A stretch of DNA of 36,321 bases. Origin: an uncultured Lachnospiraceae bacterium. GTDB lineage: Bacteria; Bacillota; Clostridia; Lachnospirales; Lachnospiraceae. How positions within the stretch are numbered: the stretch's first letter is position 1; every line of letters starts with the position of its first letter. The DNA lies in the NCBI GenBank assembly GCA_947177165.1, contig CAMWTP010000054.1, positions 1-36,321 on the forward strand, in the 5' to 3' direction. The notes under the pieces were generated by a model. It worked only from the letters and a program-made list of their open reading frames with translations. It made no database searches and had not been told where the DNA came from. Shown here piece by piece: positions 16,805 through 25,768 of this stretch. The position numbers and the translations under genes are program-made.

Positions 16805-16809
16805 GGAGG
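16805..16809 (+). promoter_or_regulatory. Ribosome binding site deciding a GTG start for the carrier protein
   Basis: A perfect GGAGG with 8 bases to GTG 16818. The in-frame ATG at 16803 overlaps this site and has no Shine-Dalgarno sequence of its own; the ATG at 16746 lies in the MBOAT gene. Confidence 0.65.
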
Positions 16810-16817
16810 AAAAAGAT

Positions 16818-17045
16818 GTGGAAGATAAAATTTTAAGTTTATTGTCAGAGGAGTATCCAGAAATTGATTTCACAGCATCAGAGGAGCTTGTGGATGATGG
16901 GATTCTTGATTCGTTGACAATTACGGGAATCATTGCCGCTCTGACGCTGGAGTTTGGCATTACAATCCCTTATGAAGAGATTGTTGAAAAGAACTTTAAC
17001 TCGATTGCTGGACTAGCCAGAATGGTTGAGAGATTACAGGAGTAA
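16818..17045 (+). CDS. Dlt-type acyl/aminoacyl carrier protein
   Basis: A 75-residue four-helix carrier protein (80 if ATG 16803 is used). The phosphopantetheine site is DDGILDSLTITGI, serine S32 from the GTG start. The pattern 'LVDDGILDSL' is closer to DltC and peptide-synthetase carriers than to fatty acid ACP, and it differs from the ACP at 8568 (LGADSIDLVEL). It lies between the MBOAT gene and the adenylating enzyme, 28 bases before the latter. It would receive the activated acid as a thioester from the ligase and present it to the MBOAT. Needs modification by a phosphopantetheinyl transferase encoded elsewhere. Confidence 0.88.
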   Translation: MEDKILSLLSEEYPEIDFTASEELVDDGILDSLTITGIIAALTLEFGITIPYEEIVEKNFNSIAGLARMVERLQE

Positions 17046-17073
17046 AAATGATTGCTTTGGGGAGGAGAATGTT

Positions 17074-19122
17074 ATGTATGACACATTGATAAACCGAATA
17101 TCAGACCTTGCCAAAGAGCAGCCGGATAAAATGGCAGTGGCCTTTAAAAGTGAGCAGCTTACATATAGAGAGTTGATGGACAAAATCAGACTGGTTGGAA
17201 GTAGTCTCGACGAAATGGAAGTAAGGAAAGGTGACAGAGTGCTGTTTACTGCGCTCTCAAAACCCGAGATGGTTGCCGTGTATCTGGGGATTCAATATTG
17301 TGGAGCTGTCCCTGTCTTTGTTGATAAAAATGCCACAGTTGAAAATGTGTCGTTTATGTATCATGATACGGGTGCAGTTATGTTGCTGACTGACAGGCCG
17401 GTGAAGGGGATTGGAGAAACTGTCAAAGTATATTCACTGAAAAAAATTTACAACAGCGATTTGACTGGTTGTGCGGGAAAGAGCAATTGCATTTATGAGA
17501 TGCCTGGCGAAGATGATACTGCAGAGCTTTTGTTTACAACAGGGACAACCGGAAAACCCAAGGGTGTGATGCTCACATATAGGGCTGTTTACCATATATT
17601 AAAAAATACGATAGACGGAATTGGGATTGAGGAGGACGAGAGGTTGCTTCTTCCGTTGCCTTTAAACCATTCCTTTGCCTTGAGGGTGCTGCGGGCCATA
17701 CTATATAAAGGTGCTTCTGTAATACTTCAGAATGGTTTTACATTTGCGAAGGAGATTGAGAATAATCAGCAGGCGTATCAATGTACAGCTCTTGCAGTAG
17801 TTCCGGCATCTGTTGAAACAATAACAAAGCAGATGCAGGGGCAGTTTGCACAGATAATGGGAAAGTTCAGGTATATTGAGGCGGGGGCGGGTTCATTGAC
17901 GGTTGAGCAGAGGAAACGGCTCGTGAAGCTCCTGCCGCATACTACTATATATAATACATGGGGATCGTCGGAGTCTGGCGGTGCATTGTTCATTAATATC
18001 AATAAGGTGGTATCTGATCCGGAAAAAGTATGTTCTGTTGGGAAACCGATACAGGGTATTGAATTACGAGTTTTGGATGAGCATGGCAATCAGATACAAA
18101 GCGACAGGAAACATTATGGACGCATGTCTTTAAAAGGAGATATGCAGATGGCAGGATATTGGAATCGTCCTGCACTTACGGAGGAGACTTTAAAAGACGG
18201 ATGGCTTCTGACGGGGGATATGGTATATACAGATGAAGAAGGTTATGTATATATGCTGGGGAGAGCTGACGACATCATCAATGTGGGCGGCGAGAAAGTG
18301 TCACCTATTGAGGTAGAAAGTATTGCATGTGAGTATTCACATATCGGTGAATGCGCATGTGTCGGGATTCCAGATCCAGAGGGAGTGCTTGGAGATGTTC
18401 CGGCTTTGTTTGTAATAGTAAAGGATAATCTCTATTCACAGGAGAACTTGCATACTTATTTGGCAGGGCGCATGGAACGCTACAAACTGCCAAGGCGTTA
18501 TATACAGGTTCAGGAGCTGCCCAGAAACCGTATGCAAAAGCTTGACCGCAAAGCTTTGAAAAGGATGTGGGAGGAGGTTAAGGGTAAAGAATCTCTGATG
18601 AATCCTGTTGTACAGGCGATTTTCGCCAGGAGAAGCATACGTAAATTTAAGGACGACCAGATTCCAAGGGAAGTACTTGATATGATACTGAAAGCTGGAT
18701 ATTATGCGCCGAGTGGACATAATATGCAGACGTGGAGATTTACTGTTGTTGAAGATCAGGAAAAAATTGCCAGACTGAAAGAAGCGACAGTGCAAACTGC
18801 ACAAGAGCACAAGGTTCACTGCTATGGCTTTGAAAATCCGGCATGTATTATACTGATATCAAACGATGTCAGAAATAATAATGGGTGTCAGGATGCATCC
18901 TGCGCAGCAGAAAATATATTCCTTGCGGCACAATCCTATGGGATCGGTTCTGTATGGCTGAATTCATTGATGACATTGCGCAATGAAGAGCCGGTAAAAA
19001 GTATTCTGGATGAATTTGGTATCCCTGCAAGGCATACAGTGTGGTGCATGGCAGCGTTGGGATATCCGCTGGAGGAAGGGGTATTACTTGCTAAAAAGAA
19101 AGATGTTGTAGTGTATGTGTGA
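17074..19122 (+). CDS. Adenylate-forming acyl/amino-acid ligase fused to a nitroreductase-like domain
   Basis: A 682-residue, two-domain cytosolic enzyme. Residues 1-505 are an ANL-superfamily adenylation domain: P-loop LLFTTGTTGKPKGV (about 152-165), NTWGSSESGG (A5), LLTGDMVY (A7), GRADDIINVGGEKVSPIEVE (A8, about 396-415) and RNRMQKLDR with the A10 lysine (about 488). Residues 509-682 are an FMN-dependent nitroreductase-like domain: ARRSIRKFKDDQIP, APSGHNMQTWRF, AAENIFLAAQSYGIGSVWL and ALGYPLEEG. DltA and ordinary ligases lack this second domain. In peptide synthetases, nitroreductase-type oxidase domains oxidise carrier-bound azolines. Here the domain may oxidise or reduce the bound acid. 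ATG 17074 follows GGGGAGGAG; substrate unknown. Confidence 0.88.
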   Translation: MYDTLINRISDLAKEQPDKMAVAFKSEQLTYRELMDKIRLVGSSLDEMEVRKGDRVLFTALSKPEMVAVYLGIQYCGAVPVFVDKNATVENVSFMYHDTGAVMLLTDRPVKGIGETVKVYSLKKIYNSDLTGCAGKSNCIYEMPGEDDTAELLFTTGTTGKPKGVMLTYRAVYHILKNTIDGIGIEEDERLLLPLPLNHSFALRVLRAILYKGASVILQNGFTFAKEIENNQQAYQCTALAVVPASVETITKQMQGQFAQIMGKFRYIEAGAGSLTVEQRKRLVKLLPHTTIYNTWGSSESGGALFININKVVSDPEKVCSVGKPIQGIELRVLDEHGNQIQSDRKHYGRMSLKGDMQMAGYWNRPALTEETLKDGWLLTGDMVYTDEEGYVYMLGRADDIINVGGEKVSPIEVESIACEYSHIGECACVGIPDPEGVLGDVPALFVIVKDNLYSQENLHTYLAGRMERYKLPRRYIQVQELPRNRMQKLDRKALKRMWEEVKGKESLMNPVVQAIFARRSIRKFKDDQIPREVLDMILKAGYYAPSGHNMQTWRFTVVEDQEKIARLKEATVQTAQEHKVHCYGFENPACIILISNDVRNNNGCQDASCAAENIFLAAQSYGIGSVWLNSLMTLRNEEPVKSILDEFGIPARHTVWCMAALGYPLEEGVLLAKKKDVVVYV

Positions 19123-20299
19123 GAAGGATAGGGGAATCAAAAGCGTGCTGGAATGCAAAGTATCTGTTATAGTCCCGGTATACCGCGTAGGGAAGTATAT
19201 CAATAGATGTATGAAGAGCTTATTGAAGCAGACGTTAAAGGAAATCGAAATCATATGCGTCTGTGAGGAAGAGGATGATGCATTTGAAACACTGTGCGAT
19301 TATGCCAGAACAGATGACCGGGTTCGCGTGATCAAAAAAAGAAACACAGGTGTATCTGCCGCAAGAAACGCAGGCATAAAGGCAGCGAAAGGAACATACC
19401 TGGCATTTGTGGATGCGGATGACTGGATTGAGAGATATGCGCTGAAAACATTGTATATGACTGCAGAGAAATACCGTGCACAGATCGTTGTGTATGGTAT
19501 CTGGCCTACGATTGAGCCGAAGGGAGAAAAAAGAGGTATTTTTGGTTATACACCCAAACGCAATGTACTGTATCATAACAATGGAATGTTGGCGCTATTT
19601 TATGAGCATGGCAGCAGACCATACATAGGAAACAAATTTTATAACAGAAAATTTTGGGAAACGAATCGTATTGTGTTTGATGAGTCCATTGATATTGGAG
19701 AGGATCAGTTGCTGCAGTTTGATGCATTTGGGAAAGCAGAGACAATCGGTTTTATAAAAGACAAGCTGTATCATTATGATATCAAGAGAAATAATTCCGC
19801 GATGAATGTCTGCGAGCAGCAGAAACACATTGATGATCAGAACTTTGTACTATTACAGGCTGTGATGCGTCATAAGAAGAAACTTTATGATAATCAGTAT
19901 AATAAGGAATATATATTATGGATTCTCCAACAGTTTGGAGGAATGATAGACAGGAGTTTGAGATGTGATACAGAAAACATGAAAGAGAAGGTAGATGCCA
20001 TAAAAGTGTATCTGGACGAAATGTCAGTCAAAAAAGTGCTCGAAGATCTGCCGAAACCTTATCAGTGTTTGTATGAATATATTTCAAAGAATCAAACTAT
20101 AGGGCTGGAATACGAACCAGTGAGGATCTCCTATAAAGTAAGCGATCAGTATATGAATGATCAGGTGGCAGGGATATATGAGAAAATTACAGTGATAACG
20201 GGATGGAAGGGGAGATTGCGGCGAATTCATGAAGCATACGCTTTTCATGAATTTCGTCATTTGGTAGTGCGTGTGCTGGTTCGGTTGGGATTGTATTGA
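19115..20299 (+). CDS. GT2 glycosyltransferase with an altered nucleotide-binding motif
   Basis: A 394-residue GT-A fold GT2 protein. The opening KVSVIVPVYRVGKYINRCMKSLLKQTLKEIEIICV is standard, as are GVSAARNAGIKAAKGTYLAFVDADDW (DxD-type D-A-D-D) and GEDQLLQFDAF. But where almost all relatives read V-D/N-D-G-S-T-D, this one has CVCEEEDDAFETL, so the usual uridine-binding Asp and Gly-Ser are absent. It starts inside the ligase stop region (8-base overlap), with no good ribosome site, suggesting coupling; GTG 19145 with aggggaa upstream is an alternative start. Probably adds a sugar to the polymer repeat, if active. Confidence 0.83.
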   Translation: MCEKDRGIKSVLECKVSVIVPVYRVGKYINRCMKSLLKQTLKEIEIICVCEEEDDAFETLCDYARTDDRVRVIKKRNTGVSAARNAGIKAAKGTYLAFVDADDWIERYALKTLYMTAEKYRAQIVVYGIWPTIEPKGEKRGIFGYTPKRNVLYHNNGMLALFYEHGSRPYIGNKFYNRKFWETNRIVFDESIDIGEDQLLQFDAFGKAETIGFIKDKLYHYDIKRNNSAMNVCEQQKHIDDQNFVLLQAVMRHKKKLYDNQYNKEYILWILQQFGGMIDRSLRCDTENMKEKVDAIKVYLDEMSVKKVLEDLPKPYQCLYEYISKNQTIGLEYEPVRISYKVSDQYMNDQVAGIYEKITVITGWKGRLRRIHEAYAFHEFRHLVVRVLVRLGLY

Positions 20300-20345
20300 T
20301 GCAGCTTTTTGCAATGGTGTATGCAAAAGATTTCGGAGAATTGAC

Positions 20346-21407
20346 ATGGAAGAGAAAAAAATTAAAGGGAAAAAGAACATATGTATTGAATTAGGAGGGG
20401 TAAAAACGCAAACTGATTTACTATGGCAAATGAAAACCGTAAAGAGAGATATAATTAGTGTGATTATCCCTATTTATAACGTGGAAAAGGTACTTTGCAG
20501 GTGTATAGAATCTATTCGGAAACAGACATACAAATACTTGGAAATTATATTAGTGGATGACGGTTCACCCGATAACTGTGGGGATATTTGTGAGGATTAT
20601 GTGGATAAAGACAGCCGGATAAAGGTTATTCATAAATGCAACGGCGGTTTGTCAGATGCAAGAAATATTGGAATTGAGTTTGCTTCCGGAGAGTATATAT
20701 GTTTTGTGGACAGTGATGACTGGCTGGATATGGATATGATTGAGTTGCTTTATAAGGTGTGTACAGAAAAGAATGCAGATATTGCGGAATGTAGTTATCG
20801 CAACGTCTTTTCAAATTATATCAGGGAGGAAACACCTTGTACAGCAGAGATCGTGGAAGGAGACAACCTTTTTGCGCTGGAAGGGATGCTTGATTGGAAA
20901 TACTTTAAGCCAGTCGCATGGAACAAGATCTATAAACGTTCTGTTATAGGAGATATTCGTTATCCAGTAGGAAAAATACATGAGGATGAATTCACTACAT
21001 ACAAATATTTTTATAATTCTAAAAAGGTCGTTTACATAGATGTATCAAAATATAACTATGATCGAACAAGAAATGACAGTATAATAGGACGAGGATTTAC
21101 AGAAAACAATTTAGATGCCTGTTTTGCATTTAGAGAGAGAATTGATTTTTTTAGAGAACACCATATAGATACGCTCGAAAGAAAGATGAATAATTTATAT
21201 TGTCATCAGGTATTGGAGAGTGCATATCAATGTTATAAGAACAAAGTGAGAGGCAAGAAGGTAACTCAGCTCATAGAGCTTGTGAATCATGATCTTACAT
21301 ACTTAAAACAGGCAGATGTAAATGCTTTTTATCTTGAGGAATTTGACATATTAAGAGGTGGAGTTAAAAAGTATGGAAAACACAGACATCGTAAAGAATT
21401 TAGTTAG
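20346..21407 (+). CDS. GT2 glycosyltransferase
   Basis: A 353-residue GT2 protein with about 35 extra N-terminal residues before the core ISVIIPIYNVEKVLCRCIESI. Full motifs are present: ILVDDGSPDNCGDIC, GGLSDARNIGIE, CFVDSDDWLDMDMI (DxD), and IHEDEFTTYKYFY (catalytic-base region). These enzymes build exopolysaccharide or teichoic acid repeats in the cytosol. ATG 20346 is chosen since GGAG stands 7 bases before it; the frame is open further upstream into the previous gene. It overlaps the next GT2 by 35 bases. The sugar donor cannot be told. Confidence 0.9.
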   Translation: MEEKKIKGKKNICIELGGVKTQTDLLWQMKTVKRDIISVIIPIYNVEKVLCRCIESIRKQTYKYLEIILVDDGSPDNCGDICEDYVDKDSRIKVIHKCNGGLSDARNIGIEFASGEYICFVDSDDWLDMDMIELLYKVCTEKNADIAECSYRNVFSNYIREETPCTAEIVEGDNLFALEGMLDWKYFKPVAWNKIYKRSVIGDIRYPVGKIHEDEFTTYKYFYNSKKVVYIDVSKYNYDRTRNDSIIGRGFTENNLDACFAFRERIDFFREHHIDTLERKMNNLYCHQVLESAYQCYKNKVRGKKVTQLIELVNHDLTYLKQADVNAFYLEEFDILRGGVKKYGKHRHRKEFS

Positions 21408-22605
21408 TATTATCATTCCGGTGTATAATACAGAAAAATATCTGGGATATTGTCTTAATTCTGTTGTTTCGCAAACATATTGTCAAATTGAAATCATTTT
21501 GGTAAATGATGGGTCGACAGACAACTCACTCACGATTTGCCAGAACTATGCAAAAATAGACGACAGGATTTCGATTATTACAATTGGAAATGGCGGTGTC
21601 AGCAAAGCAAGGAATGTGGGACTGGATGCTGCAAAAGGTGAATTCGTCCAGTTTGTCGATTCGGATGATGTCATAAGAAGTAATATGGTAGAATGCCTGA
21701 TACAGCTTATGGAAATGTATCAGGTTGATTTGGCAGTGTGCGGATTTAAGAAGATAAAATTAAGCGAAGATATCGGCAGAGCGGAAACGGTTACATTGTC
21801 AACGGGTATTATGGGAAGAGAATGTGTGCTTACACGGGAACTGTTATTGGGGAAAATGGGGCATATATTATGGAAAACGTCAACATTGGAAAGTATGACA
21901 AATAAGATGTTTCGAAGAACTATCATAGAGGATAATCATATACGTTTTTTGACAGACCTGTCATTAGGGGAAGATTTTTGTTTCAATATGGATTGTATTC
22001 AGTATATTAATGGAGTGGTTTTTACAAGTGAAGCATATTATTACTATTTGCAGGAAAACAAAAATGCATTGACAAGAAAATACAGGTCGGACCTGTTTGA
22101 TAATCAAATGTTTTTAATAGAAAGATTTTGCAATTTAATCAAGGAATTTATGAAGATATCCAGGGAGGAAGAAAGAGAGATTGCGGAATATACGATAGCG
22201 AAAATGATGCAGTCATTATATAATTTGACAAGCGGAGAGTGCAGCCTGAGTATTTTTGAGAAAAAAAGGGAGATTGCAAGGATTATAAACAATGATTTTG
22301 TAAGGAAAGCTTATGGTAAAGCAGAGTACATAGAGCCAAAGTATGAATGGATTCGTGAATATATAGAATTTTCTGATATTCAAAGTATCTATGAACGCTT
22401 ACTTAGTGTAAAAATGCAAAGGCCAACAATATTGAAGAAAGTATTAATTAAAATGTGTGATGCGATATTAAGGGTGCATTATATAAAGTTTATTGAGATG
22501 ATAAGAGAGAGTTTGAAGATTAGGAGTATCAAGAAGACAATTATCAAATGTTTTTTAAAGCTGATAGGGAAAAGTAAGGGATACGATGAAGTTAGGGCGT
22601 TATGA
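21373..22605 (+). CDS. GT2 glycosyltransferase
   Basis: A 410-residue GT2 protein: LVSIIIPVYNTEKYLGYCLNSV, ILVNDGSTDNSLTIC, GGVSKARNVGLDAAKGEFVQFVDSDD (DxD at S-D-D), and SLGEDFCFNMDCI. The C-terminal 150 residues are helical and Lys/Arg-rich (from KEFMKISREEEREIAEY), which may bind the membrane surface. ATG 21373 has agaggtggag 9 bases upstream, within the previous gene. Codon use is AT-rich (many AAA, ATA, GAA), like the rest of the locus. Role: one glycosidic step in the surface polymer. Confidence 0.9.
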   Translation: MENTDIVKNLVSIIIPVYNTEKYLGYCLNSVVSQTYCQIEIILVNDGSTDNSLTICQNYAKIDDRISIITIGNGGVSKARNVGLDAAKGEFVQFVDSDDVIRSNMVECLIQLMEMYQVDLAVCGFKKIKLSEDIGRAETVTLSTGIMGRECVLTRELLLGKMGHILWKTSTLESMTNKMFRRTIIEDNHIRFLTDLSLGEDFCFNMDCIQYINGVVFTSEAYYYYLQENKNALTRKYRSDLFDNQMFLIERFCNLIKEFMKISREEEREIAEYTIAKMMQSLYNLTSGECSLSIFEKKREIARIINNDFVRKAYGKAEYIEPKYEWIREYIEFSDIQSIYERLLSVKMQRPTILKKVLIKMCDAILRVHYIKFIEMIRESLKIRSIKKTIIKCFLKLIGKSKGYDEVRAL

Positions 22606-22642
22606 TATCGAACAAGAATGAGAGAATATCGTTATGCCTAAT

Positions 22643-22648
22643 AAGGAG
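22643..22648 (+). promoter_or_regulatory. Ribosome binding site for a GTG start
   Basis: AAGGAG, 6 bases before GTG 22655. No ATG lies near the start of the pyruvyltransferase frame, so this site decides the start. Confidence 0.65.
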
Positions 22649-22654
22649 TAAGTT

Positions 22655-23953
22655 GTGGATTATATAGACTATTGCAATGAGATAAAGAAGAAATACAATA
22701 TGATAGACGGAAAGCGTAATATATTTATTATAGGTACACCAAATCATGGGAATATGGGAGACCAGGCAATCTGGTATGCTACACAGCGAATCATGGAAGA
22801 TTTTTTTAAAGATTCAAATGTGACGGATATTGACATAGGAGACTTTTGGACAGACATAGGAGCAATTGCAGGTCTTATTCAAGAGCAGGATATAATAGTT
22901 TTGCCTGGCGGTGGAAACTTAGGGAATATATACATGGACGATGAGATGATTCGGAGAAGTATAGTGACGTATTTTCCAAATAACAGATTGGTTTTGTTTC
23001 CGCAGACAATATATTTTTCTGATGATGAGAATGGAAGAACAGAACTGAAGAAAAGCATACGTATTTATGGGAGTAATAAAAATTTGGTTTTAATGGCGCG
23101 TGATACGCATTCCTATAAAGTGATGCGGGACAATTTTGCGAATGATGTATTTGTACTTCCGGATGTTGTTTTGTCTTTGAATTTTGTAAATGAGGATAAG
23201 CAAAGGAAGGATGTGTTGTTCTGCTTTCGCAATGATGCAGAGGGTGTTATGGACAGCAGAGTAATAAGCGAAATGGAGGAGTTTCTAAGGCAAAAGGGTG
23301 AGAAAATTAAGTACACAGATACACAGATAGAGAATTATACGAAAAAGGAAAGAGAACATTTGCTAAACAATAAAATAGAAGAATTTCAGACAGCCAGGCT
23401 GGTGGTGACAGATCGGCTGCACGGAATGATTTTTTCGGCAATTACGGGAACACCGTGCATTGTTTTTGATAATTTCAATTCAAAAGTAAAAAATGCTTTT
23501 TTGGATTTAAAATGCCTGGATTATATTATGATGGCTTCCGACAAGGAGGAGTTTGCAACAGATTATGAATTGCTGAAGAAAAAGAGGGGAGGAATTTATG
23601 ATGAGAAGCCTGTAATAGAGCGATTTGTCATAACATTGGAAGAAATCATGCAGTTGCCGTCTGCGAAAAGTGGGCAAAAGGATAACTCTATTCAAAATCA
23701 AATCGATGCTTTGGGCAGTTGGAGTTTAAAAGTTGGGGCACTGCAGGAACAATTAAAAGAACAAAAGGACGAGCTTGTAGTATATAAGGGTTGGGTTACT
23801 AATCTTCAACGACAGAACGATGAGCTGAGGAATGTCCTAAATGCGACGCAAGACAGGGAAAGGCAGTGGAATATACAGCAAAGAGAGTTGTATAATTGTA
23901 TAAAATCTGAAAGGGAGAAAAATGCAAAAAAGAGACTGGGTGGTCGCAAGTAA
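22655..23953 (+). CDS. Polysaccharide pyruvyl transferase (CsaB/WcaK family) with coiled-coil tail
   Basis: A 432-residue protein. The N-terminal 340 residues fit the family: IIGTPNHGNMGDQAIWYATQ, IIVLPGGGNLGNIYMDDE, MARDTHSYKVM, FVLPDVVLSL and the C-terminal signature VTDRLHGMIFSAITGTPCIVFDN. The enzymes put pyruvate from PEP onto sugars as a ketal, giving a negative charge; in some Bacillota such ketals serve as anchors for SLH-domain proteins. Residues about 345-432 are a predicted coiled coil (QNQIDALGSWSLKVGALQEQLKEQ...), not part of the catalytic fold and suggestive of oligomerisation or membrane-complex assembly. Start codon is GTG. It overlaps the next gene by 32 bases. Confidence 0.88.
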   Translation: MDYIDYCNEIKKKYNMIDGKRNIFIIGTPNHGNMGDQAIWYATQRIMEDFFKDSNVTDIDIGDFWTDIGAIAGLIQEQDIIVLPGGGNLGNIYMDDEMIRRSIVTYFPNNRLVLFPQTIYFSDDENGRTELKKSIRIYGSNKNLVLMARDTHSYKVMRDNFANDVFVLPDVVLSLNFVNEDKQRKDVLFCFRNDAEGVMDSRVISEMEEFLRQKGEKIKYTDTQIENYTKKEREHLLNNKIEEFQTARLVVTDRLHGMIFSAITGTPCIVFDNFNSKVKNAFLDLKCLDYIMMASDKEEFATDYELLKKKRGGIYDEKPVIERFVITLEEIMQLPSAKSGQKDNSIQNQIDALGSWSLKVGALQEQLKEQKDELVVYKGWVTNLQRQNDELRNVLNATQDRERQWNIQQRELYNCIKSEREKNAKKRLGGRK

Positions 23954-25712
23954 GAAGTTAATATGTCTGATAGTTGTCTCTATTTTAGAATGGTATCAGT
24001 TAGACATCAGTTGCAATTTGACGAAACAGGTGCATGTCATTAATATGAAGTGTACTGTTTTAAATATATGTATGATAATGGTTCTCGGTTTGATTATGTA
24101 TTTAGTGGTAAATCGTCTATGGCTGACTATGATGGTATCAGAAGTAATATGGGCAGTGATTGCAATGATTAATTTTTTTGTGATTCAATATCATGGAATG
24201 CCCTTTACAATCACAGAACTAAAGAATTTCAATACAGCGCTCAATGTGCTGAAATCCTATAATATCGAGTTCGGTAAAGTTCCTGTAAAAATATTGCTTA
24301 TATGTGGTTTGATAGTGGTATACTCTTTTTGCGAGCGTAAAAAGGAAGAGCTCCGTAAGAGAAGTATAGAAACAATTGCATTGCCATGTGTCAGTATTTT
24401 GATATGCATTATATATATCTTGATTGGTTACTGTGCTCCGAATCCGATTAAACCTAGGAAAACAATAGGGTGGTCATGGGAAGAGGCCTATGGAAAGTAT
24501 GGGTATATTACATGTGTTATAGAAGATTTATATTTTAAAAGCAGCGCGATAAATAAACCGGAAGATTACTCTCAAGAAAATGTAGAAACAGTCTGTAATC
24601 GATATATAAACGGGGATATGGAGAGGGAGACTCAGAATTATCCAGATATTATATTTATAGTCAACGAGACTTTTTATGACCTGCATCATGTAGCCGAATT
24701 TGAGACAGATGTGGATTATCTGAAGAACATAAAAGGTATGGACAATCTGATCAGTGGTTATGCGGTGTCTCCGACACCATATGGAGGAACGAATAGTTCA
24801 GAGTATGAATTGCTGACAAGCAATTCGTTATATATAATGAATAGTGGGGTAACACCATTTAATGCGATTGATTTGACAGATGCAGTGAGTATTGTATCAT
24901 ATTTAAAATCCTTGGGATACGATACGTTAGGAACACATGCAGGACCTGGGATTAACTATAATAGGATTAGGGGATATGCTGATCTGGGATTTGACATAGT
25001 TAAGTTTGGGGATAAATATGCTAATTTAGAATTATACCATAAAAGATGGTATGAAACAGATGCGAGCGTATACAGGAACCTGGAAAAGTGGTATGAAGAA
25101 ATGGGTGATTCCCCGAGGTTTTTATATTTGTTGACGATTCAAAACCATGGAAACTGGGACTTTAATGAGCCAGAGTATGATACAATTCATGTGACGCAAA
25201 GCGAATTTGAAGCGACAGATGTGGTTAATGAATACTTAACAAGCATATCATTATCTAATGAGGCTTTTTTAGAGCTTACCCAATATTTTAAAAATGTCGA
25301 CAGATCAGTAATTATATGTATGGTGGGAGATCATTGTCCGTCATTTGCAGGGGAGATCGCAGATGCTGATTTGAGTTCAGAAGAGAAAGCGCTAAAGCTT
25401 AGGGAAACTCCGCTTTATATATGGTCTAATTATGCGCTTACTGAATGTGATGATCTTGGAAGTGTTGGTATGATCTATGTTGCGCCATTGCTTTTGCGTG
25501 CAGCCAATATACCGTTATCTGGGTACTATCAATACTTGTTAGAGTTAAGTGAACAGGTTCCAATCATAACATCTTATGGGAAATATTTTGATACAGATTA
25601 TAATTGCTTTTCAATTGGAGAGGGACCATATAGGGAATTAGTAAATGAATATTTCCAGATTGAGTACAGCAATATTGTAAGTGAAGTACGAAATACATCG
25701 TTTTTTGAGTGA
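23922..25712 (+). CDS. LtaS-like phosphoglycerol transferase (alkaline phosphatase superfamily)
   Basis: A 596-residue protein: N-terminal half with about five membrane segments (to residue 175), then an extracellular sulfatase-fold domain. Key residues in LtaS order: E249 in IVNETFYD (metal), T290 in PYGGTNSSEYE (nucleophile position), H409 in IQNHGNWD, and D470-H471 in VGDHCPSF (metal). LtaS moves glycerol phosphate from phosphatidylglycerol to a growing chain on the outer membrane face; relatives decorate glycans with phosphoglycerol. Within a locus of glycosyltransferases, decoration of the glycan is the better guess than free LTA synthesis. The ATG lies inside the previous gene (agggagaaaa upstream). 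No homologous LTA primase or glycolipid synthase gene is nearby. Confidence 0.88.
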   Translation: MQKRDWVVASKKLICLIVVSILEWYQLDISCNLTKQVHVINMKCTVLNICMIMVLGLIMYLVVNRLWLTMMVSEVIWAVIAMINFFVIQYHGMPFTITELKNFNTALNVLKSYNIEFGKVPVKILLICGLIVVYSFCERKKEELRKRSIETIALPCVSILICIIYILIGYCAPNPIKPRKTIGWSWEEAYGKYGYITCVIEDLYFKSSAINKPEDYSQENVETVCNRYINGDMERETQNYPDIIFIVNETFYDLHHVAEFETDVDYLKNIKGMDNLISGYAVSPTPYGGTNSSEYELLTSNSLYIMNSGVTPFNAIDLTDAVSIVSYLKSLGYDTLGTHAGPGINYNRIRGYADLGFDIVKFGDKYANLELYHKRWYETDASVYRNLEKWYEEMGDSPRFLYLLTIQNHGNWDFNEPEYDTIHVTQSEFEATDVVNEYLTSISLSNEAFLELTQYFKNVDRSVIICMVGDHCPSFAGEIADADLSSEEKALKLRETPLYIWSNYALTECDDLGSVGMIYVAPLLLRAANIPLSGYYQYLLELSEQVPIITSYGKYFDTDYNCFSIGEGPYRELVNEYFQIEYSNIVSEVRNTSFFE

Positions 25713-25768
25713 TATTCGGGCAAGGGGTCTGAAAAATATATGGAAAGGGATTATAGGTTTAAAACGAA

